From positions 1 to 8,034 of the forward strand of contig CAIPJU010000830.1 in NCBI GenBank assembly GCA_903865465.1: DNA of 8,034 bases. The letters run 5' to 3'. The DNA comes from an uncultured Bacteroidota bacterium. Its GTDB lineage: Bacteria; Bacteroidota; Bacteroidia; Bacteroidales; VadinHA17. The notes beneath the pieces are model-generated. The model did not search any database, was not told where the DNA came from, and worked only from the letters and a program-made list of their open reading frames with translations. Shown here one piece after another: positions 1 through 7,142 of the stretch; the first letter of the stretch is position 1; each line of letters begins with the position of its first letter. The position numbers and the translations under genes are program-made.

Positions 1-2740
1 CAGCTTTAAACTAGGAAAGACTGCCTGGGGCCGTTACCTGATCAGGGCCACAACACCCGAAGGGCATTCCACCGGGATAATAGTTCTTATCGACTGGCCA
101 TGGGATTACGGGATGAAGGGAAATACCGAAGGGGCCACACTTCTCTCGATAAGCACCGATAAAGAGAAATACAAACCCGGTGATGAAGTTAAGCTGTCTT
201 TTCCCTCGCCCGAGAACTCAAGGGCAATAGTGACTCTCGAAAACTCAACAGGAGTCATCGATGAGATTTTCGCCAACACCGGAAAAGGGAATACTGTTGT
301 CAGCTTTATGGCCAAACCGGAAATGGCTCCCGACATCTATGCATATGTAACCGTGATACAGCCCCATTCACAAACGGTAAATGATATGCCTATCAGGCTC
401 TATGGGGTCGTTCCGGTGATGATCGAAGATCCGGGAACAAGACTTACTCCCGTCATCGACATGGCTGACGAGATAAGATCACAAAAGCCTTTTACAGTCA
501 AGGTGAGCGAAAAAAACAGCAAGCCCATGACCTATACCCTTGCCATTGTGGATGAAGGGCTCCTTGGGATTACCGGTTTCAGAACACCTGATCCCTGGAG
601 CTATTTCTATTCACGTGAAGCCCTTGGAGTACTTACCTGGGACCTCTATGACCTGGTACTGGGGGCATTCGGCGGAACACTCGAAAAACTGCTGGCCATC
701 GGAGGCGATCAGCTAATGGTGGACCGTTCAGCAAATAAGGCTCAAAGGTTTGCACCTGTAATTAAATTCCTGGGCCCATTCCGTCTTGCTCCGGGAAAAA
801 CAGTCAGCCATGCCATAACCCTGCCCCAGTATACCGGGGCGGTAAGGGCAATGGTGGTAGCAGGTAGTGAAACTGCTTTCGGATCGGCCGAGAAATCAGT
901 TCTCGTCAATGATCCCCTGATGGTGCTGGTAACAGCTCCGAGGGTTATCAGTCCGGGTGAAAAGATGGCTCTTCCAGTTACGCTTTTTATCCGAAAGGGT
1001 GGAATTAAGGATATCACTGTAAAGGCTGAGGGAAACGAACTCATCAGTACAGAATCTGAAACAGTGACTGTACCAAATTCAGGGACAGGTGAAAAGGAAG
1101 CTGAATTCAGCTTCAAAGCCAGGGAGAAAACAGGTGTTGCAAAGATCAAAGTGACAGCCAGCGGAGGAGGCGAAACTGCTGTTTATGATCTGCAGCTTGA
1201 GGTGAGAAATCCCAATCCTCCTGAAACACGATCGGAATTAAAGGTATTGGGTCAGGGTGAGAAGTGGGAAACTTCCTTTGTTCCCCTTGGAATGAATGGT
1301 TCGGGGAGCACTTCACTCGAGGTGTCGCAGCTTCCGTCAATAGATCTCGATAAAAGACTTGCTTACCTGGTCAATTATCCTTACGGCTGTTCCGAACAGA
1401 TCGTTTCAGCAGTATTCCCGCAGCTTTGGATCGGAGAACTAACAGGAAATGAGAGCGAGTTAAAAAAGTCAGCTTCGGGAAACATCACCGAAGCCATCAG
1501 CAAGCTGATGAGCCGGCAGATGGCGGCAGGAGGAATAGCCCTCTGGCCGGGTTCAGCCCAGCCCGATAACTGGGTCACCTCCTATGCAGGTCAGTTTTTA
1601 ACAGAAGCCGAAAGGAAGGGATACAGCGTGCCTCAGTCATTCAAACAAAAATGGATTTCATACCAGACAAAAGCGGCACATGACTGGAGGTTTGACCCCC
1701 GGTTCAAGCAGTCAACGATCGATCAGGCATACAGGCTCTTTACCCTTGCCTTTGCCGGAGAACCCGAAAAAGGAGCCATGAACAGGCTGAGGGAGACAGC
1801 AGGTATACCAATCCTTTCGAGGTGGCTCCTGGCTGCAGCCTATGCTACCACAGGAAGAGCCGAGGTTGCAGGAGAGCTTCTCGATGTCAGGATCACTTCA
1901 ACAGAACCCGAATACTACAATTCATATTATGGAAGTGATATTCGCGATAAGGCAATAATCCTGTATACCCTGACACTCATGAATAAGAAGGAAGCTGCAC
2001 TTCCACTTGCAAAAGAGATCTGCTCGAGGTTCAGCAGCAGCGAATGGTATAGCACACAATCGGTTGCATGGGGCTTGTTTGCCTATATGAAATGGGCAGC
2101 CCTGGAGGTAAAAGGCGGGAGCGGAAAGACGGAAGTTAACATCTCCCTGAACGGAGTTAAGTCAAAAGAGAGTGCAGGCAGTGATGCAGTATTTCATGAA
2201 GAACTTAAGGCAGGAAGCGGAAAGAATAGCCTGATTGTCGAAAACAGCTCTCATAATTCTGTTTATGTTACACTTACGCGAAAAGGAATCCCTATGGTTT
2301 CGGATATGACCCGCGAAGAGAAGGGGCTCGCAATGAAGATCGATTATGTTGACAGGAAACTTACCCCTATAGACCAGAAGAACCTGAAACAGGGGACAGA
2401 TTTTATTATGCTGGTGCGAGTCAGCAACAATACATTCTCGGAGTTAAACAACATAGCTCTTACCACAATGGTTCCTTCGGGCTGGGAGATCCGGAATACA
2501 AGGTTATTCGATGCTGCTCCCGGTATCAGGGAGGGCAGTTACGATTACCGCGACTTCAGGGACGACAGGGTCAATACATATTTTTCACTGGGAAGAGGTG
2601 AGTCGAAGACATTTACCATCATTCTTACGGCAGCCTATAAGGGAGAGTTCTTCCAGCCTCCCGTATGGTGCGAGGCGATGTACACGGGAGACTGTTACTC
2701 AAGGTTCCCAGGAACAGCGGTTAAGGTAATCGGGCAGTAA
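1..2740 (+). CDS. Alpha-2-macroglobulin family protein, C-terminal part (5' end outside window)
   Basis: The frame is open from the first full codon at position 2 to TAA at 2738-2740, giving 912 residues. ATG 113 is internal, because the codons before it (GRYLIRATTPEGHSTG, then the DWPWDYG segment) read as typical macroglobulin sequence. Bacterial homologues usually exceed 1,500 residues, so the signal peptide and first MG domains lie to the left. Visible in order: a macroglobulin segment with GLLGITGF (about 564-590); a short polar stretch with RSANKAQRF (about 724-751) that could be the protease-sensitive bait region; the A2M core with the FLGPF, LPQYTGAVRAMVVAG and LMVLVTAPR segments (about 765-990); the thioester site CSEQ at 1388-1399 inside the alpha-helical thioester domain (about 1300-2100); and a C-terminal receptor-binding-like domain with YDYRDFRDDRV (about 2541-2573). 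The known role of the family is trapping attacking proteases in the periplasm or at the envelope, with covalent attachment through the Cys-Gln thioester. The coupling to pbpC supports this. The family assignment is firm; the bait position is a guess. Confidence 0.95.
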   Translation, partial: SFKLGKTAWGRYLIRATTPEGHSTGIIVLIDWPWDYGMKGNTEGATLLSISTDKEKYKPGDEVKLSFPSPENSRAIVTLENSTGVIDEIFANTGKGNTVVSFMAKPEMAPDIYAYVTVIQPHSQTVNDMPIRLYGVVPVMIEDPGTRLTPVIDMADEIRSQKPFTVKVSEKNSKPMTYTLAIVDEGLLGITGFRTPDPWSYFYSREALGVLTWDLYDLVLGAFGGTLEKLLAIGGDQLMVDRSANKAQRFAPVIKFLGPFRLAPGKTVSHAITLPQYTGAVRAMVVAGSETAFGSAEKSVLVNDPLMVLVTAPRVISPGEKMALPVTLFIRKGGIKDITVKAEGNELISTESETVTVPNSGTGEKEAEFSFKAREKTGVAKIKVTASGGGETAVYDLQLEVRNPNPPETRSELKVLGQGEKWETSFVPLGMNGSGSTSLEVSQLPSIDLDKRLAYLVNYPYGCSEQIVSAVFPQLWIGELTGNESELKKSASGNITEAISKLMSRQMAAGGIALWPGSAQPDNWVTSYAGQFLTEAERKGYSVPQSFKQKWISYQTKAAHDWRFDPRFKQSTIDQAYRLFTLAFAGEPEKGAMNRLRETAGIPILSRWLLAAAYATTGRAEVAGELLDVRITSTEPEYYNSYYGSDIRDKAIILYTLTLMNKKEAALPLAKEICSRFSSSEWYSTQSVAWGLFAYMKWAALEVKGGSGKTEVNISLNGVKSKESAGSDAVFHEELKAGSGKNSLIVENSSHNSVYVTLTRKGIPMVSDMTREEKGLAMKIDYVDRKLTPIDQKNLKQGTDFIMLVRVSNNTFSELNNIALTTMVPSGWEIRNTRLFDAAPGIREGSYDYRDFRDDRVNTYFSLGRGESKTFTIILTAAYKGEFFQPPVWCEAMYTGDCYSRFPGTAVKVIGQ

Positions 2741-2741
2741 G

Positions 2742-5075
2742 TTGAACAGGAGAAGAGTAATATTTCTTGTTGCTGCGGCAGTAATTCTGGTTCCTGTAAT
2801 TGTAGCCCCCTTTCCGGGCTTCCATACACCTCTTTCAACGGTGGTGGAGGCCCGCGACGGGACCTTGCTTGGTGCGCGGATCGCCAGCGACGGGCAATGG
2901 AGGTTTCCCGGGTCCGCCGCTGTCCCTGATAAATTCAGGAAGGCAATAGTCACCTTCGAGGACAGGTGGTTCAGGTTTCACCCCGGAATAAATCCTGTTT
3001 CCCTGGCAAGGGCTTTTTCACAAAATATAAAAAAAAGAAGGATCGTCAGCGGAGGGAGCACAATAACGATGCAGGTTGCCAGGCTCTCACGCGGTAACAG
3101 GAAAAGAACCTATCCTGAGAAGATAGTTGAGATACTGTCGGCACTCAAGCTGGAACTTTTCAGGTCGAAGAGATCGATACTGCAGATGTATGCCTCCAAT
3201 GCTCCGTTCGGCGGTAATACTGTAGGACTCGAAGCTGCAGCATGGCGCTATACCGGAAAGCCCTCCGCCGACCTGACCTGGGCTGAAGCTGCAGCCCTGG
3301 CAATACTTCCCAATTCACCCTCTCTCGTTTTCCCGGGAAAAAACAACCAGCTCCTTAAAACAAAACGCGACGAACTGCTTCGCAAACTCTTCCGGCGAGG
3401 CTTTATTGACACATTAACCCTTGATCTTGCTTTAGATGAGCCGGTGATCAGTGAGCCGGGTCCGCTGCCATCACTTGCCCCTCATCTGACTGACTATTTT
3501 TTTAAACATAACAAGGGTGAAAGGATAAGGACAACAATTGATGCTGGTATACAGGAGAAGGCGGTTATGATAATAAACAGCCATCAAAAGGAGCTGGAAG
3601 AAAATTTTGTTTTCAATTCCGCCTGCCTGATAGAAGATGTTGAGACCGGGGAGGTTCTGGCCTATGTCGGGAACAGCACTCTTGAAGAATCAGAGCTTCA
3701 TGGCGGGGATGTGGACATAATCCTCTCACCCCGGAGCACCGGAAGCATCCTTAAACCGCTTCTTTATGCAGCAATGCAGCAGGAGGGGGAGATCCTCCCT
3801 TTGGCGCTTATACCTGATATCCCTACCAGGTTTCCCGGCTTCACCCCAAAAAACGCCGATAAAGGATACAGGGGAGCGGTGCCTGCAGGCGATGCACTTT
3901 CACAGTCGCTCAACATACCGGCAGTGAAGATGCTGCAGAGATATAACCCGGAGCGCTTTCTGGATCTCCTCCATGAAACCGGATTCACAACCTTTGACAA
4001 AGCATCAGATTACTATGGCCTTTCCCTGATCCTTGGAGGAGGGGAAACCAGGCTCTGGGACCTTACGGGCGTCTATGCCTCTCTCTCGAGGGTGCTGAAC
4101 AGGTATCTCAAGGAGAAAAAGTACTGCAGGGATGATTTTCATCCCCCGCTTCTTGTCACTGCAGGGAAAGTAGTAAATGTTGAAAAGACGAAAGAGGCTC
4201 CTGTTCTTTCCGCCTCATCAATATGGCTGACCTATGAAGCCCTGAGAAGGGTGAACAGGCCGGAGGGTGAAACAGGATGGCAGTATTTTGCCTCATCGCC
4301 AAATGTTGCCTGGAAAACCGGTACAAGCTTCGGCTTCAGGGACAGCTGGGCTGTCGGAACAACACCCCGGTATGTGGCTGGCGTATGGGCAGGAAACGCC
4401 GACGGACAGGGAAGACCCGGACTCACCGGAATCTCGGCGGCTGCTCCCATCCTCTTCGAAATTGTTAAGATGATGAAGGAGGGGGAGTGGTTCAGGACGC
4501 CTCACGAGGAGATGACAGAAATAAAAGTATGCAGCCTGAGCGGTTACAGGGCCGGACCCGATTGTCCCGAAACCGAAGAGGCTGAAGCCTGCATCGGAGG
4601 GCTCAAGAGTGAAGCCTGCCCCTATCATCACATTGTGCATCTCAACAAGGAGCAGACCTTCAGGGTAACCACAGAGTGTGTTTCTCCCGATGCTATCATC
4701 AATGTACCATGGTTTGTCCTTCCTCCTGCAATGGAATACTTCTACAGACAGAAGCATGCAGGTTACAGGCCTCTTCCTCCTGTTGCACCAGGTTGTAAAG
4801 CAGGCAAAACAATTCCTGTAATGGAGTTTATCTATCCCACCCAGGCCGTAAAGATCTTCATCCCCCGCGACCAGACCGGACTGCAGACCAGGGTAATAGC
4901 CGAAGTGGCCCACAGGGATCCATCCAGGAAGGTCTTCTGGCATCTCGATGAGAATTATATAGCTGCCACACAGTACATCCATCAGACAGAGATACTCGCC
5001 GCGAAGGGAAATCATATTCTCACGGCCGTTGATGAAGAGGGAAACACAATAAGCTGTGCCTTTACAATCCTGTAA
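2742..5075 (+). CDS. pbpC: Penicillin-binding protein 1C, bifunctional glycosyltransferase/transpeptidase
   Basis: A class A penicillin-binding protein of 777 residues, near the usual length for PBP1C. The start is TTG at 2742: an in-frame stop at 2727-2729 precedes it, no ATG lies between, and the N-terminus it gives (RRR followed by a hydrophobic segment, about 6-23) is a proper membrane anchor. The GT51 glycosyltransferase domain spans about 35-215, with the catalytic Glu73 in TFEDRWF, the GGSTITMQ motif at 104-111 and the KIVEILSALKLE motif at 127-138. The transpeptidase domain spans about 290-575, with SILK (Ser335 nucleophile, Lys338), SLN at 389-391 and KTGTS at 525-529. All catalytic motifs are intact. 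A BiPBP_C-type beta domain, typical of PBP1C, covers about 690-777. It polymerises and cross-links peptidoglycan on the outer face of the inner membrane. Only one base separates it from the macroglobulin stop codon, so co-transcription is very likely; no Shine-Dalgarno sequence is seen. A cysteine-rich linker (Cys597, 608, 617, 625, 646) lies between the transpeptidase and C-terminal domains. Confidence 0.96.
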   Translation: MNRRRVIFLVAAAVILVPVIVAPFPGFHTPLSTVVEARDGTLLGARIASDGQWRFPGSAAVPDKFRKAIVTFEDRWFRFHPGINPVSLARAFSQNIKKRRIVSGGSTITMQVARLSRGNRKRTYPEKIVEILSALKLELFRSKRSILQMYASNAPFGGNTVGLEAAAWRYTGKPSADLTWAEAAALAILPNSPSLVFPGKNNQLLKTKRDELLRKLFRRGFIDTLTLDLALDEPVISEPGPLPSLAPHLTDYFFKHNKGERIRTTIDAGIQEKAVMIINSHQKELEENFVFNSACLIEDVETGEVLAYVGNSTLEESELHGGDVDIILSPRSTGSILKPLLYAAMQQEGEILPLALIPDIPTRFPGFTPKNADKGYRGAVPAGDALSQSLNIPAVKMLQRYNPERFLDLLHETGFTTFDKASDYYGLSLILGGGETRLWDLTGVYASLSRVLNRYLKEKKYCRDDFHPPLLVTAGKVVNVEKTKEAPVLSASSIWLTYEALRRVNRPEGETGWQYFASSPNVAWKTGTSFGFRDSWAVGTTPRYVAGVWAGNADGQGRPGLTGISAAAPILFEIVKMMKEGEWFRTPHEEMTEIKVCSLSGYRAGPDCPETEEAEACIGGLKSEACPYHHIVHLNKEQTFRVTTECVSPDAIINVPWFVLPPAMEYFYRQKHAGYRPLPPVAPGCKAGKTIPVMEFIYPTQAVKIFIPRDQTGLQTRVIAEVAHRDPSRKVFWHLDENYIAATQYIHQTEILAAKGNHILTAVDEEGNTISCAFTIL

Positions 5076-5099
5076 TCTGCCTTATACTTTAGTAGTTAA

Positions 5100-5114
5100 T
5101 TAACAATATGTTAA
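5100..5114. repeat. Small AT-rich inverted repeat after pbpC
   Basis: TTAACA and TGTTAA form 6-bp arms around a 3-base ATA loop. The left arm overlaps the palindrome GTTAATTAAC (5095-5104). It lies 25 bases after the pbpC stop and 30 bases before the -7 box of the next gene. It could be an operator for that gene or a weak transcript end, but it is too AT-rich and has no T-run, so it is not a convincing intrinsic terminator. It could also be chance in AT-rich DNA. Confidence 0.25.
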
Positions 5115-5143
5115 GAAAACCATATGAAAAAAAGAGATATATT

Positions 5144-5151
5144 TAGCTTTG
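5144..5151 (+). promoter_or_regulatory. Candidate Bacteroidota -7 promoter box upstream of the beta-helix gene
   Basis: TAGCTTTG matches the Bacteroidota sigma-A -7 consensus TAnnTTTG exactly and sits 28 bases before the ATG at 5180, implying a short leader. No clear TTTG -33 element is visible 17-23 bases upstream, which lowers confidence. The AT-rich gap of 104 bases and the change in gene function agree with a new transcription unit beginning here. Confidence 0.45.
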
Positions 5152-5179
5152 AAAAATAAATCTTATTATACCCATAATT

Positions 5180-6769
5180 ATGGATAAAGTTTCAGGCAGA
5201 ATAGTTCTTTTAACTGTTCTTTCATTATTCCTCTCATCAGCCATAGTTAATTCGCAGGACACCCTGTTTGTTGGAACAGGCCGGGCCTTCCCCACTTTAC
5301 AAGATGCATACAAAGCCATCCCGCAGCCGCTAACAAAAAACATCACTGTTGCTTTATGCGACGATTTTGCGCCTAATGTAACTTTCGACTGGATTAAGTC
5401 CGGTACACCTGCGTTTACCCTGAAAATTACCGCCGTCAACGGAGCTAAGGTAAAAGGTAACAAGATTAACGGAATTCCAAAAGATGCCATGAGGTCGATA
5501 AGGATCTACGGTTCGTATGTCACAATTGAAAACATGGTATTTGATGATTTCAAGGCTGAGAATTCCACCGTTATGTTCCAGCTTGCCGACGGAGGACATA
5601 ATATTGTGAGGAACTGTCTCTTCTCCAATTTTGTCAATCCTCATGCAGAAGCTGCACTCTCAATTTTCAGCTCATCGGACAACCTTGTCGAAAACTGTAC
5701 ATTCACAAATATGAACGGAGGCCCGCAGGATCAGTATCTCCATTGCGTCTATATCTCAAAGAATTCATCAAACAACCGGATATTGCATAACACGGTTAAT
5801 TACTGTTCAGGCGATCCCTTTGTGGTTAAGTTCGGCAGCAACAATAACTTATTCGACGGCAACAAAATAATTAAATGCGGCGGGCCGGGTTACTTTGGCA
5901 CACAGCCAGGCGACACCACAAGCAGGGGAAACATTGTGAAGAATACCACGGCACAGGGTCCTGATCCGGTTAATGGCTACTATGGCGCCTATGTGAAAAG
6001 ATTCAGAGGCGGCCGCAATGGTAACGGTGATCTCGGGAAGATATTTATTGATGGCGGAAACAACAGTTTTATTACACATTCCACGAATGTCACCATCGAT
6101 TATGTGATAGATGAGAGTGATGCCAAAATTGTTTTTCACGATGCACCGCTGGCTCAGGCAATACTAAGTCCCCCTTCGACAATACTGGGCCTGATTGAAA
6201 AGAGGACTTATGGGAAACCAATTTATGTGAACGGTGTTCTTGCTGATAATACAACAAGTTCCATCACTCTTTCCGATACAACAAGCAGGCCAAGAAAGAT
6301 AGCACCCTTCAGGATCCTGATGGCTTTTGATACCTCGTCGGCAGTTTGCGCAGATCCCTCAGTACATAATTGTGAAATAAACCTTGAAAAGTGGGTTTCA
6401 GGCAGAGGCAACGGTCCGGCTGTATTTGCTGTCACAGGCAACGGAGCCCAGGTTAAATTTCAACTTACAAACCTGACAGGAAATTACGATATGTTCCTGC
6501 TTTGGAGCAGCAGAGTTTATACAAAGGCAGTAATTGAAAAGCACTTCAATGACCAGGATAAGGGATGGCGCTATTTCAATGACAACTCGGCCTATCTGAA
6601 TTCTGTTAATCCCGACATTAAGGCAAGAAGCACAAATCCGGGAACACAGGATGAATCTTTTGTCAGGTTTTTAAACAATAATGACCGTTTCTGGGTAGTG
6701 GTATGTCCCAATAAAAGGGCATCGGGAACATTTAAGTTCACGGCAAAACCGGCCAACAGCAACTATTGA
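5180..6769 (+). CDS. Secreted right-handed parallel beta-helix protein (pectate-lyase-like fold)
   Basis: A protein of 529 residues. Residues 7-22 form a hydrophobic signal-peptide core, and the likely signal peptidase I cleavage follows VNS (residue 25), giving a mature protein starting QDTLF. The start at 5180 is chosen because it gives this signal peptide directly. FVGTGRAFPTLQDA (30-43) resembles the N-terminal cap of polysaccharide-lyase-like beta-helix proteins. From about 80 to 310 there are repeated rungs rich in Asn and aliphatic residues, such as YVTIENMVFDDF, HNIVRNCLF, DNLVENCTF, NNRILHNTV and NNLFDGNKI. These are stacked coils with asparagine ladders, as in NosD and chondroitinase-B-like proteins. 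The part after about 385 looks like a separate beta-sandwich module, perhaps similar to a pre-peptidase C-terminal domain (VKFQLTNLTGNYDMFLLW near 425-442, FVRFLNNNDRFWVVV near 494-508). No catalytic residues or lipobox can be assigned, and no type IX secretion tail is evident. It may bind or cleave a polysaccharide outside the cytoplasm; the substrate is unknown. The fold is fairly sure, the activity is not. Confidence 0.85.
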   Translation: MDKVSGRIVLLTVLSLFLSSAIVNSQDTLFVGTGRAFPTLQDAYKAIPQPLTKNITVALCDDFAPNVTFDWIKSGTPAFTLKITAVNGAKVKGNKINGIPKDAMRSIRIYGSYVTIENMVFDDFKAENSTVMFQLADGGHNIVRNCLFSNFVNPHAEAALSIFSSSDNLVENCTFTNMNGGPQDQYLHCVYISKNSSNNRILHNTVNYCSGDPFVVKFGSNNNLFDGNKIIKCGGPGYFGTQPGDTTSRGNIVKNTTAQGPDPVNGYYGAYVKRFRGGRNGNGDLGKIFIDGGNNSFITHSTNVTIDYVIDESDAKIVFHDAPLAQAILSPPSTILGLIEKRTYGKPIYVNGVLADNTTSSITLSDTTSRPRKIAPFRILMAFDTSSAVCADPSVHNCEINLEKWVSGRGNGPAVFAVTGNGAQVKFQLTNLTGNYDMFLLWSSRVYTKAVIEKHFNDQDKGWRYFNDNSAYLNSVNPDIKARSTNPGTQDESFVRFLNNNDRFWVVVCPNKRASGTFKFTAKPANSNY

Positions 6770-6833
6770 TATAATATGTTTGGGGCAATACAGACACGAA
6801 ATCCGTTAGAGCCGATTTGAAAGAGGCAGGTAC

Positions 6834-6863
6834 GGGCACGGATTGCAAATCCGCGCCAGCGGC
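6834..6863 (-). repeat. REP-like hairpin repeat A1
   Basis: On the + strand the arms CGGATT and AATCCG flank GCA. The stem extends to GGC/GCC across one A.C mismatch, which becomes a G.T wobble on the - strand. The - strand copy begins GCTGGC at the 5' foot of the hairpin, so the repeat is oriented to -. The 30-base sequence is identical to A3 downstream of the transposase gene. Confidence 0.85.
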
Positions 6864-6877
6864 GTTTATGGTATCAG

Positions 6878-6898
6878 GTTCAAAGTTCAATGTTCAAG
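6878..6898. repeat. Heptamer minisatellite GTTCAAN x3
   Basis: Three consecutive 7-base units, GTTCAAA, GTTCAAT and GTTCAAG, differ only at the last base. The tract lies between hairpin repeats A1 and B1, 18 bases before a second tract of the same period. No function can be read from it; replication slippage is a likely origin. Confidence 0.8.
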
Positions 6899-6916
6899 GT
6901 TTCAGGATAGAAGGAT

Positions 6917-6937
6917 TATCGTTTATCGTTTATCGTT
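6917..6937. repeat. Heptamer minisatellite TATCGTT x3
   Basis: Three perfect tandem copies of TATCGTT. They run straight into a remnant of a B-type hairpin repeat tail (GCGGGCTTACC from 6938), so the minisatellite seems to have replaced or grown into the hairpin part of an older B repeat. Confidence 0.85.
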
Positions 6938-6953
6938 GCGGGCTTACCAAAAA
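6938..6953 (+). repeat. Remnant 3' tail of a B-type repeat
   Basis: GCGGGCTTACCAAAAA resembles the shared tail of the intact B repeats (CGGGGCTTAACCAAAA at B3 and B5) with small losses. The hairpin that should precede it is absent. It lies directly before B1, giving a remnant-B then B order that recalls the B2-B3 and B4-B5 pairs downstream. Confidence 0.45.
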
Positions 6954-6956
6954 AAT

Positions 6957-6987
6957 GCTGGCGCCGATTTGTAATCGGTGCTTAACC
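6957..6987 (+). repeat. REP-like hairpin repeat B1
   Basis: GCTG is followed by a hairpin with arms GCGCCGATT and AATCGGTGC around a TGT loop: nine positions with one G.T wobble. A CTTAACC tail follows. Of the B copies in this window this is the best-paired and so probably closest to the functional form. It is inverted relative to A1 and A2, which surround it. Confidence 0.85.
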
Positions 6988-7017
6988 TAAGTATTTTGTA
7001 ATAAGTTTTAATTTTTT

Positions 7018-7050
7018 GGGCACGGATTGCAAATCCGTGCCAGCAGCGCC
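7018..7050 (-). repeat. REP-like hairpin repeat A2, perfect stem
   Basis: The arms GGCACGGATT and AATCCGTGCC pair perfectly over 10 bp around a GCA loop (+ strand). GCCAGC follows, so the - strand starts with GCTG at the hairpin foot. It is the A copy closest upstream of the transposase gene (92 bases before the ATG) and has the same orientation as A3 just downstream, so the gene lies between two directly oriented hairpins. Confidence 0.88.
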
Positions 7051-7115
7051 GGAGGTTTCGATGCTACAAGCTTCTATTTGTATCCATTGCCACATTTTAA
7101 TTCATAAAAATATTG

Positions 7116-7123
7116 TAACTTTT
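7116..7123 (+). promoter_or_regulatory. Weak candidate -7 box for the RAYT gene
   Basis: TAACTTTT differs from TAnnTTTG at the last base and lies 19 bases before the ATG. The nearest upstream TTG (7087-7089) is 26 bases away, longer than the usual spacing. The leader is AT-rich and has no Shine-Dalgarno sequence, as expected for this phylum. Confidence 0.22.
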
Positions 7124-7142
7124 CAATTCTAAATCTCGTGCT

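Larger units (their letters stand above)
6770..7142. other. Non-coding repeat-bearing region upstream of the RAYT gene
   Basis: No coding frame is supported in these 373 bases. In order they hold a possible decayed repeat fragment (about 6795-6819, including GCCGATTT), hairpin repeat A1, two 7-bp-period minisatellites, the remnant tail of a B repeat, hairpin repeat B1, hairpin repeat A2 and the AT-rich leader of the transposase gene. No clear intrinsic terminator for the beta-helix gene is present, though hairpin A1, 65 bases after its stop, could protect the 3' end of the transcript as REP hairpins do elsewhere. Confidence 0.7.

Noticed and set aside
113..115. ATG as the start of the macroglobulin gene
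   Set aside because: The same frame stays open to position 2 and encodes family-typical sequence, so this methionine is internal and the gene is cut by the window edge.
4293..5015. Long reverse-strand open frame of 240 codons inside pbpC
   Set aside because: It lies wholly within the well-supported pbpC coding sequence, and its translation shows no recognisable domain; it is a shadow frame.
6775..6782. TATGTTTG matching the Bacteroidota -7 box after the beta-helix gene
   Set aside because: No -33 element at a suitable distance and no gene close downstream; likely a chance match in AT-rich DNA.
6795..6819. Possible decayed hairpin repeat containing AATCCG and GCCGATTT
   Set aside because: Only short pieces match the A and B repeats, and the hairpin and GCTG foot are missing, so it is mentioned only as a possible fragment.
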